A stretch of DNA of 64,000 bases from NCBI GenBank assembly GCA_030247725.1, contig JAOTRT010000012.1, positions 1 to 64,000 of the forward strand. Reading direction: 5' to 3'. The DNA comes from Candidatus Nitricoxidireducens bremensis. GTDB taxonomy: Bacteria; Pseudomonadota; Gammaproteobacteria; Burkholderiales; Rhodocyclaceae. The translations under genes were made by a program, and so were the position numbers. This document shows positions 54,636 to 64,000 of this stretch, in pieces (position 1 is the stretch's first letter; each line of letters starts with the position of its first letter). Under the pieces are notes generated by a model. It was not told the origin of the DNA and did no database searches. It saw only the letters and a list, made by a program, of their open reading frames with translations.

Positions 54636-56531
54636 TCAGGCCGCGAGAGCGTCGTGGATGATGAAGGAGGAACGCGGCACGCCGCGGCCTTCGCCGAGAC
54701 CGACGAGGAGTTCCTTCATGTCGAGGATGAGAACGATCTGGCCGTTGGACAAGGTCGTCACGCCGGCAACCCCCTTCGGACGGAAGTCGTCGAGGGACTT
54801 GATGACCGCATCCTCGCGGCCCATGAAACCGTCGATGGCGAGAATGAAGGTGTGCTCGGCCGTCTGCATCAGCACGCCGTACTCGGCCACCTGTTCCGGC
54901 GCCCAGCCCAGCAGGTAATGCAGCGGGTAGATCGGCATCACCTCGCCGCGGACGACCATGGTGGCACGACCGCCGACTTCCTGGACCTGACTGACCTCGA
55001 TCGGCAGGATTTCGCGCACCATCGACAGGGGCACGGCGAAGGGCTGCTGGCCGAGCTGCACCAGCAGCACCGGCAGGATCGCCAGCGTCAGGGGCAGGGA
55101 AATGACGAATGTCGAGCCCTTGCCCGCCACGCACTTGATCTCGATCTGGCCGTTGAGCTTCTGGATGTTGGTCTTGACCACGTCCATGCCGACGCCGCGG
55201 CCGGAGACGTCCGAGGCCACATCCTTGGTGGAGAAGCCGGGCAGGAAGACCAGGTTGTAGCTCTGGCGCTCGTCCATCGTATTGGCCTCCTCATCGGTGA
55301 TGAGGCCTTTTTCGAGGGCTTTGGCGCGCAGCTTTTCGGCATTCATGCCGCGACCGTCGTCGGCGACGATCAGGACGATGTGATCGCCCTCCTGGCGCGC
55401 TTCCAGGCGCACCTGGGACTTTTCCGGCTTGCCGGCGGCGAGGCGGTCGGCCGGCGTCTCGACGCCGTGGTCCACCGCGTTGCGGATCAGGTGGATGATC
55501 GGGTCGGACAAATCCTCGATCATCGTCTTGTCGATTTCGGTCTCCTCGCCGGCGAGGACCAGCTCCACGTCCTTGCCCAGGCTGCGGGCCAGATCGCGGG
55601 CGATGCGCGGATACTTCTGGAACAGGCGGCCGATGGGCTGCATGCGCGTCTTCATGACCGCGTTCTGCAGGTCGGAGACCAGCAGATCGAGCTGGCTCAC
55701 CGCCTGGTCGAGGGCGTGCAGTGTGTCGGTATCGGAACGGCCGTTGAGGATGTCCGAACGCAGGGAGGTCAGGCGGTTCTTGGTGAGGCCGATCTCGCCC
55801 GACAGGTTGAGCACCTGGTCGAGGCGAGAGGTATCGACACGGATCGAATTGTCGCGGGTTTTCTCGGTGTCGCGGCGGCCCGGAGGCTGGCCCTGGAAGC
55901 CAGGCTTGTCGCTGGTGCGGCGGCCAACCGCCTGGTGGATGACCTCGTCGGGGGACTTGCCGGCCACCTGGGTGTGATCGACCGGCCCCGCAGCCGGAGC
56001 CTCGGCCACTGTCGGTGCTGCGCCGCCGGCGACGGCGTTGTAGAGATTGTCCCAATTCGGGCTGGTGGCGGGAACGCCGGCAGCGGGCTCCGCGGCAGCA
56101 GCCGCGGGGGCCGCCGGCGCGGCAGCGGCGACGACGGCCTCTCCGGCAATGGCGGCCTTCAGGTTGGCGATGAGGGCGCCATCGGCAGCGGGCGGCTGCG
56201 TGCCGCGTTCGAGGAATCCGAACATGTCGCGCACCGTTGCCGTCGCGGCCAGGATGGAATCCATGATTTCCTTGGTGACCGCGATCTCGCCGTTGCGCAA
56301 CTTGTCGAACAGGTTTTCCGTCAGGTGGCAGAGGGTGACGAGTTCCGTGGCGTTAAGGAAGCCGGCGCCGCCCTTGATGGTATGAAAACCGCGGAAGATG
56401 TCGTTGAGCATCCCGCGATCGTCGGGACTCTGCTCCAGGTCCACCAGTTTGTTGTCGACACCGGACAGCAGGTCGGTGGCTTCAACGAGGAAATCCTGCA
56501 GCAGATCTTCCATGCCCTGAAAGTCGCTCAT
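54636..56531 (-). CDS. cheA: CheA, chemotaxis histidine kinase
   Basis: 631 residues. Hpt domain with the phospho-histidine H50 in FHTIKGGAGF; an alanine/proline-rich linker (about 130-220); dimerisation domain; ATP-binding domain (NAVDHGVETPADR, DDGRGM, RGVGMDVVKTNI); and C-terminal CheW-like domain. No recognisable P2 (CheY-binding) domain is visible in the linker, and the protein is shorter than P2-bearing CheAs. Follows cheZ by 38 bases; cheW, cheR and cheB are not in the window. Confidence 0.96.
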   Translation of the reverse strand: MSDFQGMEDLLQDFLVEATDLLSGVDNKLVDLEQSPDDRGMLNDIFRGFHTIKGGAGFLNATELVTLCHLTENLFDKLRNGEIAVTKEIMDSILAATATVRDMFGFLERGTQPPAADGALIANLKAAIAGEAVVAAAAPAAPAAAAAEPAAGVPATSPNWDNLYNAVAGGAAPTVAEAPAAGPVDHTQVAGKSPDEVIHQAVGRRTSDKPGFQGQPPGRRDTEKTRDNSIRVDTSRLDQVLNLSGEIGLTKNRLTSLRSDILNGRSDTDTLHALDQAVSQLDLLVSDLQNAVMKTRMQPIGRLFQKYPRIARDLARSLGKDVELVLAGEETEIDKTMIEDLSDPIIHLIRNAVDHGVETPADRLAAGKPEKSQVRLEARQEGDHIVLIVADDGRGMNAEKLRAKALEKGLITDEEANTMDERQSYNLVFLPGFSTKDVASDVSGRGVGMDVVKTNIQKLNGQIEIKCVAGKGSTFVISLPLTLAILPVLLVQLGQQPFAVPLSMVREILPIEVSQVQEVGGRATMVVRGEVMPIYPLHYLLGWAPEQVAEYGVLMQTAEHTFILAIDGFMGREDAVIKSLDDFRPKGVAGVTTLSNGQIVLILDMKELLVGLGEGRGVPRSSFIIHDALAA

Positions 56532-56569
56532 CGTGCTCTCCTTGGTCCCGGATCAGTAGCGGGACGTCA

Positions 56570-57412
56570 TCAGAAACCCAGGCTTTCGAGCAGGTCGTCC
56601 ACCTGCGCCTGGGTCGTCACCACATCGGAACGGCCTTCGGCATTGATTACCGGGCCGTTCATCAAACCTTCGGGCGCAGCGGCTTTGCGTTCCTCGGGCA
56701 TTACTTCAATCAGGACTCCCACCAGTTGGGTCTCCAGCTTCTGGACGATATCGACGACCTTCTTGATGACCTGGCCGGTCAAGTCCTGGAAATCCTGCGC
56801 CAGCATGATCTCGTTCAGCTGGGTGTTGGTAGTGACGATCTTGTCCTGGGCGTTATGGAAGAAGGCGCGCGTATCGGACGCCAAGGCCTTGAATTCCTCG
56901 ACCGAAAGCTGGTTGGCGAACATCCTGTCCCAGCGCGACGACATGTCCTGGGACGCTGCCAGCAGCTGGTCCTGCAGCGGCTTGGCAATGTCGGTGGCGT
57001 TGAGGACGCGACTTGCCGCCTGCTCCGTCATCTGGGCGATATAGGTCAGGCGCTGGGTCGCATCGGGAATCTGGCGGGCGGAATCCTCCAGCATGCGGTC
57101 GTAACCCAACTCGCGCATGGAATCATGGAGCTGGCGCGCCATGTGGCCGATGCGATTGAATGCCAGTTCCTGGCCCGAGGCGGCTTCGCCATCGCCAGCG
57201 GCGGCGGAACCGCTTGCCGTATCGCCTTCGCTGACATGGTCGACGACGGAGTCGAACAAGGCCTGCAATTCGTCGGAATCGCCGGAAGGGTCGGGACCGG
57301 CGGCGGGGGCGACGGGAGCGGGGGCAGGCGGCTTGGCGACGGCAATGCTGTCGAACAGGGCCTGCAGATCGTCGGAATCGCCGGATTCGTCGAACTTGAT
57401 AGGTTTCGCCAT
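56570..57412 (-). CDS. cheZ: CheZ, CheY-P phosphatase
   Basis: 280 residues. The catalytic helix with the DFQDLTGQVIKKV motif is present. The C-terminal CheY-binding tail is intact (QVDDLLESLGF, 270-280). Unusual point: the N-terminal region carries two copies of SGDSD(D/E)LQALFDS at about 10-22 and 43-55, each with the same acid-plus-hydrophobic pattern as the tail. Removes phosphate from CheY-P to reset the motor signal. 25 bases after cheY. Confidence 0.95.
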   Translation of the reverse strand: MAKPIKFDESGDSDDLQALFDSIAVAKPPAPAPVAPAAGPDPSGDSDELQALFDSVVDHVSEGDTASGSAAAGDGEAASGQELAFNRIGHMARQLHDSMRELGYDRMLEDSARQIPDATQRLTYIAQMTEQAASRVLNATDIAKPLQDQLLAASQDMSSRWDRMFANQLSVEEFKALASDTRAFFHNAQDKIVTTNTQLNEIMLAQDFQDLTGQVIKKVVDIVQKLETQLVGVLIEVMPEERKAAAPEGLMNGPVINAEGRSDVVTTQAQVDDLLESLGF

Positions 57413-57437
57413 TGCTCTTTCTTCTAGACCGAGGGGC

Positions 57438-57833
57438 TCAGAGGCCCATCTTTTCGAAAATCTTGACCAGTTTCTCGTTGAGCGTCGCCGCCGTGAAGGG
57501 CTTGACGATGTAGCCGGAGGCTCCCGCCTGGGCCGCCGCGATGATGTTTTCCTTCTTCGCTTCGGCAGTGATCATCAATACCGGCAGATGCTTGAGTTCC
57601 GGATCGGCCCTGACGGTCTGCAACAGCGTCAAACCGTCCATGTTGGGCATGTTCCAGTCCGAGACGACGAAAGTAAAGCCGCCGCCCTTGAGCTTCTGCA
57701 GGGCGACCGCGCCGTCCTCGGCCTCATCGACGTTGGTGAAACCCAGTTCCTTGAGCAGGTTGCGGACGATGCGGCGCATCGTCGAGAAATCGTCAACAAC
57801 GAGGAACTTGACCTTGTTCGGATCGGCGGGCAT
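57438..57833 (-). CDS. cheY: CheY, chemotaxis response regulator
   Basis: 131 residues, single receiver domain. Acid pair D14/D15, phospho-acceptor D59 in [20 protein letters not shown] and YIVKPF are all present. CheY-P binds FliM to change rotation. 13 bases after cheV. Confidence 0.97.
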   Translation of the reverse strand: MPADPNKVKFLVVDDFSTMRRIVRNLLKELGFTNVDEAEDGAVALQKLKGGGFTFVVSDWNMPNMDGLTLLQTVRADPELKHLPVLMITAEAKKENIIAAAQAGASGYIVKPFTAATLNEKLVKIFEKMGL

Positions 57834-57846
57834 GAATGGCTCCGGC

Positions 57847-58821
57847 TCAGTCCCGCTGCGACTTCATCAGCAAGGGGCGCAAGGTTTCCGCCAGAGCATC
57901 GGCATCGAACTTGGCAACATAGGAATCGACGCCGACGCTCTTGCCCATGGAACGGTTGGCTTCCGAGGACAGGGAAGAGTGCATGACCACCGGGATGCCT
58001 TCGAAGCGGCTATCGGACTTGATGTTCTTGGTCAGCACGTAGCCGTCCATTTCGGGCATCTCGGCATCCACGAGGATCAGATTGACCTCTTCGCGCAGGT
58101 CGCGTCCCGACTGCTGGGCATGGGCCGCCATGCCGGAAAGGCGCGTCCAGGCTTCCAGGCCGTTCTGGGCATGCTTGTGCTTGACGCCGAGTTTTTCGAG
58201 CACTTCAACGATCTTCTTGCGGGCCACCGCTGAATCGTCCACGAAGAAGACATTGAGGTCGTCGCCGGACGCCATGCGCTCGATCTGGCCAATGATGGCC
58301 TCGCCGAAGGTGTTGGCCATGATCTGCTCGACATCGACAATGGATACGAGCTTGCCGTCCGGCAGTTCCGTGATGGCCGTGATATAGGCGTGGGACCCGC
58401 TGGTCACGGACTCGGGGGCGCGCACCTTGTCCCATTCGACGCGAATGATGCGATCAACGCCATGAACCAGGAAACCCAGCGTGCGCTTGCTGTACTCGGT
58501 CACCATCATGGAGCCGCCGCGTTCGCTGGGGGCATCGGCGAGCCCCATCACCTTGGAAAGAGAAACGCAGGGAATGACGTTGCCGCGCAGGCTGATCAGT
58601 CCTTCGACGCCGTCCGGCATGTGGGGCGCCTTGGTGATGGAGGGCGTCTTGCTGACCTCGCGGACCTTGAAGACGTTGATGCCGAAGGTCTCGTGGGTGC
58701 CGAGGGAAAACAGCAGAATCTCCATGCGATTGGAGCCGGCCAGCTTGGTACGGGCATCCACGTTCTCCAGCAGGGAGGCAGGTGCGGCACCTTTGGAAAA
58801 CAGCGACTGGGTGGCGTTCAT
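57847..58821 (-). CDS. cheV: CheV, coupling protein with receiver domain (copy 1)
   Basis: 324 residues. N-terminal CheW-like domain (about 25-180: [36 protein letters not shown]) and C-terminal receiver ([12 protein letters not shown], phospho-acceptor in [11 protein letters not shown]). It couples receptors to CheA and can be phosphorylated for adaptation. Tandem with a paralogue 18 bases upstream. Confidence 0.95.
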   Translation of the reverse strand: MNATQSLFSKGAAPASLLENVDARTKLAGSNRMEILLFSLGTHETFGINVFKVREVSKTPSITKAPHMPDGVEGLISLRGNVIPCVSLSKVMGLADAPSERGGSMMVTEYSKRTLGFLVHGVDRIIRVEWDKVRAPESVTSGSHAYITAITELPDGKLVSIVDVEQIMANTFGEAIIGQIERMASGDDLNVFFVDDSAVARKKIVEVLEKLGVKHKHAQNGLEAWTRLSGMAAHAQQSGRDLREEVNLILVDAEMPEMDGYVLTKNIKSDSRFEGIPVVMHSSLSSEANRSMGKSVGVDSYVAKFDADALAETLRPLLMKSQRD

Positions 58822-58839
58822 CGGGCTTATCCTCGACAG

Positions 58840-59808
58840 TCAATGGGCCTCGGCAACTTCGCCGGGGCGGAGAAGCAGGCGAGTAAGCGTTTCGGCAAGC
58901 CGCTGGGGCTCGAACTTCGGCACGTACTCATCCACCCCGACCGACCTGCCGAGTTGCTGGTTCGACATGGAAGACAGGGACGAGTGCATGATCACCGGAA
59001 TACCGGCGAAGCGCGGATCGGACTTGATGGACTTGGTGAGAATGTAGCCGTCCATTTCCGGCATTTCCACATCGGTGAGCACCAAGTGCACGATGTCCTT
59101 CACCTTACGCCCGGTGGAATCGGCGTAGTTGGCGATCTTCTGCAGTTCGTCCCAGGCGACACGGCCGTTGACGGCGCTGATCGACTTGACGCCGAGCACA
59201 TCCAACGTCTTCTGGATCTGCCCGCGGGCCACCGACGAATCGTCTGCATAGACCACCGTCAGGTCCTGTCGATTCAGCGGCGCAATGGCATTGAACTGGT
59301 AGCTGTCGTCCGCCTTTGCCGTCTCGGCCAGCACGCGCTCGACGTCGAGCATCATGACCAGGCGGTTGTCGGCCAGTTCGGTGACGGCCGTCACCAGGCC
59401 ACCCAGGTTGGCAGTCAGCATTTCGGGCGGCACCCGCATCTGGGCCCAGTCCAGGCGCAGGATGGTATCCACGGCCTCGACCAGGAAGCCCTGGGTGTGG
59501 CCGTTGTATTCGGTGACGATCATGATGTCGCGGGGCGAGTCCGGCTGCATGCCGATGTACTCGGCCAGATCGACCACCGGAACGAGGACGCCGCGCAGGG
59601 AAACCATCCCCTTCACCGAGGACGGCATGTCCGGTGCGGCCGTAATCGGCGGCGTCCGCATCACCTCGCGGACCTTGAAGACGTTGATGCCGAACGTCTC
59701 GCGCCGGCCGTTGCGGTTATCCACGCCCAGGGAGAAAAGCAAAATCTCCAGCTTGTTGGTGCCAGCCAGACGGGTACGCGCATCGATGTTTTTCAGCAAA
59801 TCGGACAT
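58840..59808 (-). CDS. cheV2: CheV, coupling protein with receiver domain (copy 2)
   Basis: 322 residues, same CheW-receiver layout as the next gene and clearly its paralogue ([56 protein letters not shown]). First gene after the MCPs; 70 bases separate it from MCP 1. Confidence 0.95.
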   Translation of the reverse strand: MSDLLKNIDARTRLAGTNKLEILLFSLGVDNRNGRRETFGINVFKVREVMRTPPITAAPDMPSSVKGMVSLRGVLVPVVDLAEYIGMQPDSPRDIMIVTEYNGHTQGFLVEAVDTILRLDWAQMRVPPEMLTANLGGLVTAVTELADNRLVMMLDVERVLAETAKADDSYQFNAIAPLNRQDLTVVYADDSSVARGQIQKTLDVLGVKSISAVNGRVAWDELQKIANYADSTGRKVKDIVHLVLTDVEMPEMDGYILTKSIKSDPRFAGIPVIMHSSLSSMSNQQLGRSVGVDEYVPKFEPQRLAETLTRLLLRPGEVAEAH

Positions 59809-59878
59809 TTCCGGACCTTTCCGCTAGATGTCGCTAGACACTAGTAACTGCCAATATTACGCCATTTTCGGCGAAGTT

Positions 59879-61099
59879 TTAGAGCTTGAAGTGCTCCAGA
59901 GCGCCTTCCAGCTCTTGTGCGAGCAGTTCGAGGCGTCCTGCTTCATCTGCCAATTCGGCGACCGCCGCCTGGTTCGACTCGGCCATCTGCGCCATGCTCT
60001 CAATGTTCTGGCTGATGGCTCTGCTGGCGCCGCTCTGCTCACGGACCGAATCGGTGATGCTCTCCATCCCCTCGGTCGTCTGTGCCACCGTCAGGTTCGC
60101 CTCGCCGAGGGCCATGGCCACCTGTTCGAGATTGCCCTGGCTGGCCGCCAGGGCATCCAGGCCCCGCTGCAGGGACGACTCGACGATGTCCGACTTGCTG
60201 CTCAGCGTCTTGGTGACGGCATCGATCTCACTCGCCGTGGCAGCCGACTTCTCGGCAAGCTTGCGTACCTCGTCGGCCACGACGGCGAAACCGCGCCCCT
60301 GCTCCCCCGCCCGCGCCGCCTCGATGGCCGCATTCAGGGCCAGCAGATTGGTCTGGTCGGCAATGTCCTTGACCTCGCGGGTCATGTCGGTGATGGCTGC
60401 GGCGCTCTCGATGAAGGCCTTGGAGGTGACGACGACATCCTGCACCGCCTCTTCCACCTCGCTCAACTGGCCGATCATGCGCGACAGGCTGACATTGCCT
60501 TCCTGCGTCTGGGCCATGCTCGCCCGCGCCAGACCGCTGACGTCGGTCGCCTTGCCGGCCACGCCGTCAATGGAGGCGCTGACCTGCTCCACCACCCTCA
60601 CGGTTTCACCGGCAACCTGGCTTTGCTCGGCCGTACCCTGGCGTATCCCCGTCGTCGTGGTGGCGAACTGATGGGCAGCGCCGCGCAACTGGCCGGCAGC
60701 GGAACGCAACTGCCCAGCCATGCCGCGCAAACTCCCCTGCAGTCCGGCAATCGCCGCCAGCAGGCTCTGACGATCCGCAGGCGCGATCTCGATACCGAAG
60801 GCAAGGTCACCGTCCGAAATCCGCTTAACGACATCGGCGGCATACTGCGGTTCGCCGCCGAGCAGGGAAAGCAGTATACGCACCAGCTGCACGAAGGCAG
60901 CCAGGCCCACGACGGAAGCCAAAGCCGTGACACCGAGTATCCACCACTTGGTTTCGGTGGCCGCCTGAAGCAGCTTGGGATCGGCCTGGCCGGCGGCATC
61001 GGCCAACCGGGCGAACATCAGAAAGCTGAACCCGTTGGCGATTGCGGTGACGACCGCCAGGACGACGAGAACGAGGATCAGGCGCTGGCGGAGTGTCAT
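59879..61099 (-). CDS. Methyl-accepting chemotaxis protein without a large sensor domain
   Basis: 406 residues from the ATG at 61099, at the start of a membrane segment; a GTG at 61156 inside the upstream gene is less likely. Two membrane helices (about 4-27 and 53-78 in this numbering) leave only a short periplasmic loop, with a short HAMP-like region next. The signalling domain has the conserved tip ([33 protein letters not shown]). Ligand unknown; it may sense membrane or energy state, or need a partner. No C-terminal tether pentapeptide is visible. Confidence 0.92.
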   Translation of the reverse strand: MTLRQRLILVLVVLAVVTAIANGFSFLMFARLADAAGQADPKLLQAATETKWWILGVTALASVVGLAAFVQLVRILLSLLGGEPQYAADVVKRISDGDLAFGIEIAPADRQSLLAAIAGLQGSLRGMAGQLRSAAGQLRGAAHQFATTTTGIRQGTAEQSQVAGETVRVVEQVSASIDGVAGKATDVSGLARASMAQTQEGNVSLSRMIGQLSEVEEAVQDVVVTSKAFIESAAAITDMTREVKDIADQTNLLALNAAIEAARAGEQGRGFAVVADEVRKLAEKSAATASEIDAVTKTLSSKSDIVESSLQRGLDALAASQGNLEQVAMALGEANLTVAQTTEGMESITDSVREQSGASRAISQNIESMAQMAESNQAAVAELADEAGRLELLAQELEGALEHFKL

Positions 61100-61124
61100 G
61101 GCGTCCGGACAGGTACGATGGTCA

Positions 61125-62840
61125 TCACTCGGTCCGGTAACCGATACGGAAGCCACCCCAATGGCGGCCCTTCACATAAACCGGCGCGGAGATATCGTGC
61201 ATGATCTCGCCGGTATCGCGCCGGTAGGTCTGCAGCAGGAACGGCAATTCATGGGAGCCGCAACGCTTGCCGACCGGATCGGAGAATACGCGCTTGGTGC
61301 GGTTGCCGACGAAGTCCTTCTGCTCGTCACCGGTCAGCGGCTGGCAGAAACGGGTGTTGTGGGTCGGCACATAGCCGCCGACATTGCAGCTGATGGCGTA
61401 GGTGACCTCCTTGTTCCGTTCCAGCAGGGGCTCCTGGATGGCGGGCAGGAGCTTGTCGCAAAGCCCGTCGAAGCGGGTGTTGAATTTCTGCGGCTTGGTA
61501 TTGGCGATCGGCACGTAGTTCTGGTCGAACAGATCGTCCAGCTTGACGACGCCCTTGTCCACGGCCGCCTCCAGAGCGGCGGAAACCTGGCGCGCGGCTT
61601 CCTTCACGACACCGGGCATGCGCTGATGGACCTTGCGCGCATCCTCGCCGGCTTGACCCAGCTTGAAGACGGTACCGATCTCTTCCAGGTTGATGGCCAG
61701 GTAGTCCAGTTGCGTCGCTTCCGCCAGGGTGTTGCGCGCCCCGTCGGTATTGCGCGCCGCCGATCCCATGATGCTGGAAACGTGCTCCGCGATGTTCTGC
61801 GACTTGGCGTTCTGCTCGGCCATGGCGCGGGCGATCACGTCCACTTTTTCCATGGTCTCCTGGGCGCCCTGATTGATCTGTTCCAGGGCTTCTGCCGCCT
61901 GGCGGGCCAGATTCGCCCCATTGTGGGCCAGGTTCGAACCTTCCTGGATGGTGGAGATGGCGCTCTGGGTTTCGCTCTGGATCGCCGAAATCACGGCGCT
62001 GATCTCGCCCGTCGCCGCCGTCGTGCGCTCCGCCAGCTTGCGCACCTCGTCGGCGACGACGGCGAAGCCGCGCCCCTGCTCACCGGCCCGGGCGGCCTCG
62101 ATGGCGGCATTCAGGGCCAGCAGGTTGGTCTGGTCGGCAATGTCGTGAATCGTCTTGACGATGCCGGAAATGGCTTCGGAACGCTCGCCGAGGGCGGCGA
62201 TGACAACAGCGGACTGTTCCACCGAGCGGGCGATGCGGTCGATCTCCGCCGATGCCTCGCCGACGATCTTGGCGCCGCGGGAGGAATGCTCCCGGGCCGA
62301 TTGCGCGATCACCGCCGTGTCGTCGGCATTGTGGGCCACCGCGGCGATGCCGCCGGACAGTTCGGCCACCGCCTCGGCCGCCGCCTCGGCCGCCGAGTTC
62401 TGGCTTTCCGAAGCGCCAACGGTTTCCTTGGCCTCTTTGATCAGCGTCTCGGCAGCATCCGCCACCTGATGGGCGTTGTAGACAATCCGCGTCGAAATGC
62501 CCTGGAAACTCGCGATGAGTTCGTTATAGGCCTGCGCCGTCGGCGCAATGGCACAGCCGGGAGACACCGTGGCGCGCCGCGACAAGTCGCCGTCGCTGCG
62601 CGTGGCCGCGATGGTTTCCCGCAGATGCTCCAGCGGCCGGGCGAAGGAACTGGAAATCACCATCAGCGGCAGCACCGCTACCACCAGGCCAAGCGCCACG
62701 TACAACACGATGACAATCGGGGTCGGCGTTCCGCCCGAAAGATAAACGCCGCCGATTCCTGCACCCGCCAGAATCAAACCCGCCAGCCCGTGCGCTATTC
62801 GCGCATGGGTCATTACTTTTCCTGATGCAGCCTTGCTCAT
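61125..62840 (-). CDS. Methyl-accepting chemotaxis protein with C-terminal sensory domain
   Basis: 571 residues. Two N-terminal membrane helices with almost no periplasmic loop, a HAMP-like region, the signalling helices with the same tip as the next gene, then an extra C-terminal domain (about 390-571). That domain has the conserved look of a cytoplasmic ligand-binding region in proteobacterial MCPs ([50 protein letters not shown]). The ligand cannot be deduced. Heads the cheV-cheYZA group. Confidence 0.92.
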   Translation of the reverse strand: MSKAASGKVMTHARIAHGLAGLILAGAGIGGVYLSGGTPTPIVIVLYVALGLVVAVLPLMVISSSFARPLEHLRETIAATRSDGDLSRRATVSPGCAIAPTAQAYNELIASFQGISTRIVYNAHQVADAAETLIKEAKETVGASESQNSAAEAAAEAVAELSGGIAAVAHNADDTAVIAQSAREHSSRGAKIVGEASAEIDRIARSVEQSAVVIAALGERSEAISGIVKTIHDIADQTNLLALNAAIEAARAGEQGRGFAVVADEVRKLAERTTAATGEISAVISAIQSETQSAISTIQEGSNLAHNGANLARQAAEALEQINQGAQETMEKVDVIARAMAEQNAKSQNIAEHVSSIMGSAARNTDGARNTLAEATQLDYLAINLEEIGTVFKLGQAGEDARKVHQRMPGVVKEAARQVSAALEAAVDKGVVKLDDLFDQNYVPIANTKPQKFNTRFDGLCDKLLPAIQEPLLERNKEVTYAISCNVGGYVPTHNTRFCQPLTGDEQKDFVGNRTKRVFSDPVGKRCGSHELPFLLQTYRRDTGEIMHDISAPVYVKGRHWGGFRIGYRTE

Positions 62841-63010
62841 TGAACTTCCCTCCTCCAGCCCCGATTTTTATTTTGAACTTAAGTTATATCCCCGTTGCGG
62901 ATGGAGCGCGGTGTATCCCGCTCTGGTGCCACATCCCGGGCTTTTCATATAGCGAAGCGGACTTTAAGTCTTTCCTCGCCCAAAGACAAGTATATAGACC
63001 GACTAATCCC

Positions 63011-64000
63011 TTAAATGACGGGGCTTTCGTCGTCCCGCCCATGACCTAGGGATAAGATGGCCGTCACCGCGTTGCCGGTATCGTTGAGTTCGAAACTCGA
63101 AGCCAGGGACCGCACCAGTGCCAAGCCGCGTCCGAAGGGAAGTTCGCTGACCTGGGAAGGCACGCCGAGAACACGGGCGTGGTCGAATCCCGGCCCCGTA
63201 TCGCGGCAGACGATGCGCAGCCAATTGCGGCCGGCATGGGGAAACAGTTCGATTTCCAGTTCGATTTCCCCCTCGTTCAAGGCCTGCAACCGCTCCTCGC
63301 GCTGGTTGAGATAGACCTCCATGCCGTCCGGATCAAGCTTCCTCCTGGAGTCCAGCCGCAACAGTCCGTGATCGAGGGCATTGTTGAACAGTTCGGAAAG
63401 GATCACGAACAGTTCTCCGGAACGGTGACGGGCGCCGTCGAACTGGTTGACCAGACCGAGCAGCAGTGGCACAACGTCCACCTTGCGGACTTCCATGGCG
63501 CCGAGACGGAGGCCGAACTTCCAGTTGCCGGGCTCCGGAATCGGCTCGCCGTTCCCGCCATCCCCTGCCGTCGTGTCGGCAACCGGCGCGTCGCTGCGGG
63601 AGTTTACGACCAGCAGGGAAATGTCGTCGTGGGCCGCCCGTGTGCCCATATGGGCGACAACGGCGGCAACCGCCTGCTTCAGGCGTTCCTCGGGAGCCGC
63701 GCCGTCCATGGCCGCGGCAAGCCGCTCGAAACCGAACATTTCGCCGCCCGGACTTTCCGCCTCGATGACGCCGTCCGAGTAAAGGGCGAGTTGGGCGTCA
63801 TGGCCGAAAGCGTGGGTTTCGGTGAGGGTCTCGAACTCGTCGTCTTCGAGAATTCCGAGCGGGGTGTGGCGCAATCCGAACATATGCTCGGCCCTGCCCG
63901 TCGGGCCCAGCAGGATGGGCTCGGGATTGCCGCCATTCCAGACCCGGACGTAGCCCTCGCGGAAATCGATGGCCGCCAGCGTGGCGGCGACGAAGCGATC
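63011..64000 (-). CDS. SpoIIE-type phosphatase with RsbW-like HATPase domain (5' end missing)
   Basis: The frame is open to the right edge, so only the last 329 codons are visible. Residues from the edge read as the end of a PP2C/SpoIIE phosphatase (WNGGNPEPILLG, LYSDGVIEAES, AHDDISLLVV), followed by a C-terminal HATPase of the anti-sigma kinase type (ELFNNALDHGLL, CRDTGPGFDHA, GRGLALVRSL). Such proteins often end a partner-switching pathway, and many have an N-terminal receiver, which would lie beyond the window. 170 bases upstream of the MCP genes; a link to chemotaxis is inferred from position only. Confidence 0.9.
   Translation of the reverse strand, partial: DRFVAATLAAIDFREGYVRVWNGGNPEPILLGPTGRAEHMFGLRHTPLGILEDDEFETLTETHAFGHDAQLALYSDGVIEAESPGGEMFGFERLAAAMDGAAPEERLKQAVAAVVAHMGTRAAHDDISLLVVNSRSDAPVADTTAGDGGNGEPIPEPGNWKFGLRLGAMEVRKVDVVPLLLGLVNQFDGARHRSGELFVILSELFNNALDHGLLRLDSRRKLDPDGMEVYLNQREERLQALNEGEIELEIELFPHAGRNWLRIVCRDTGPGFDHARVLGVPSQVSELPFGRGLALVRSLASSFELNDTGNAVTAILSLGHGRDDESPVI

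Noticed and set aside
62841..63010. Possible sigma-54 or sigma-28 promoter before the MCP genes
   Set aside because: A TGGCAC box is present but no GC at the required -12 distance, and TAAA is not followed by a GCCGATAA-like box at 15 bases.

Overview
The window is almost entirely a flagellar and chemotaxis island from a high-GC Gram-negative bacterium. Gene order, the polar-type regulators (FleS/FleR two-component pair, FlhF, FleN/FlhG-like protein, MotC/MotD) and the protein sequences fit a betaproteobacterium, probably in or near the Rhodocyclales. That placement is inferred from remembered gene arrangements, not from a search. No tRNA, rRNA, CRISPR array or insertion sequence was seen.

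Layout. (1) 1-1532: the 3' part of a large repeat protein with EF-hand-like calcium motifs, open at the left edge. (2) 1747-14735, plus strand: flagellin 1 and flaG from a sigma-28-type promoter with a strong terminator; a divergent VapBC-type toxin-antitoxin pair; flagellin 2 from a sigma-54 promoter; then fliD, fliS, fliT, a second FliK-like gene, an FlhB C-terminal homologue and a YcgR-type brake. (3) 14785-18548, minus strand: fleS-fleR-fliE and an M48 metalloprotease. (4) 18691-29862, plus strand: fliFG, fliHIJ, fliKLMNOPQR, interrupted after fliG by a two-hairpin repeat. (5) 29960-44788, minus strand: flgBCDEFGHIJKL, a second copy of the repeat and a lipoprotein. (6) 44967-46579, plus strand: flgA, flgM, flgN. 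(7) 46601-64000, minus strand: a SpoIIE/HATPase protein (cut by the right edge), two MCPs, two cheV genes, cheY, cheZ, cheA, flhBAF, fleN-like, fliA, motC, motD.

Together these genes make nearly the whole organelle: export gate and ATPase, MS and C rings, rod, L and P rings, hook, junction, filament and cap, their chaperones, a stator pair, a brake and a chemotaxis core. cheR, cheB, cheW, motAB and a fleQ-type master regulator are not in the window. Regulation can be partly read: six good sigma-54 elements precede fliC2, fliE, fliF, fliK, flgK and flgB, and sigma-28-type elements precede fliC1 and flgM.

The most notable observation is a palindrome, CGGCAA-N3-TTGCCG, present in seven perfect copies and one near copy. 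Several lie at sigma-54 promoters, so it is a candidate operator or enhancer of this regulon, possibly bound by FleR. Other notable points are a 295-bp repeat made of two long hairpins with a compensated base-pair change between copies; a sequence module shared by FliD, FlgK, FlgL and FlgE, all oversized; two 1031-residue flagellins under different sigma factors; a FleN/FlhG-like protein whose Walker A lysines are both arginine; and a CheZ with a duplicated N-terminal motif that resembles its own C-terminal tail.
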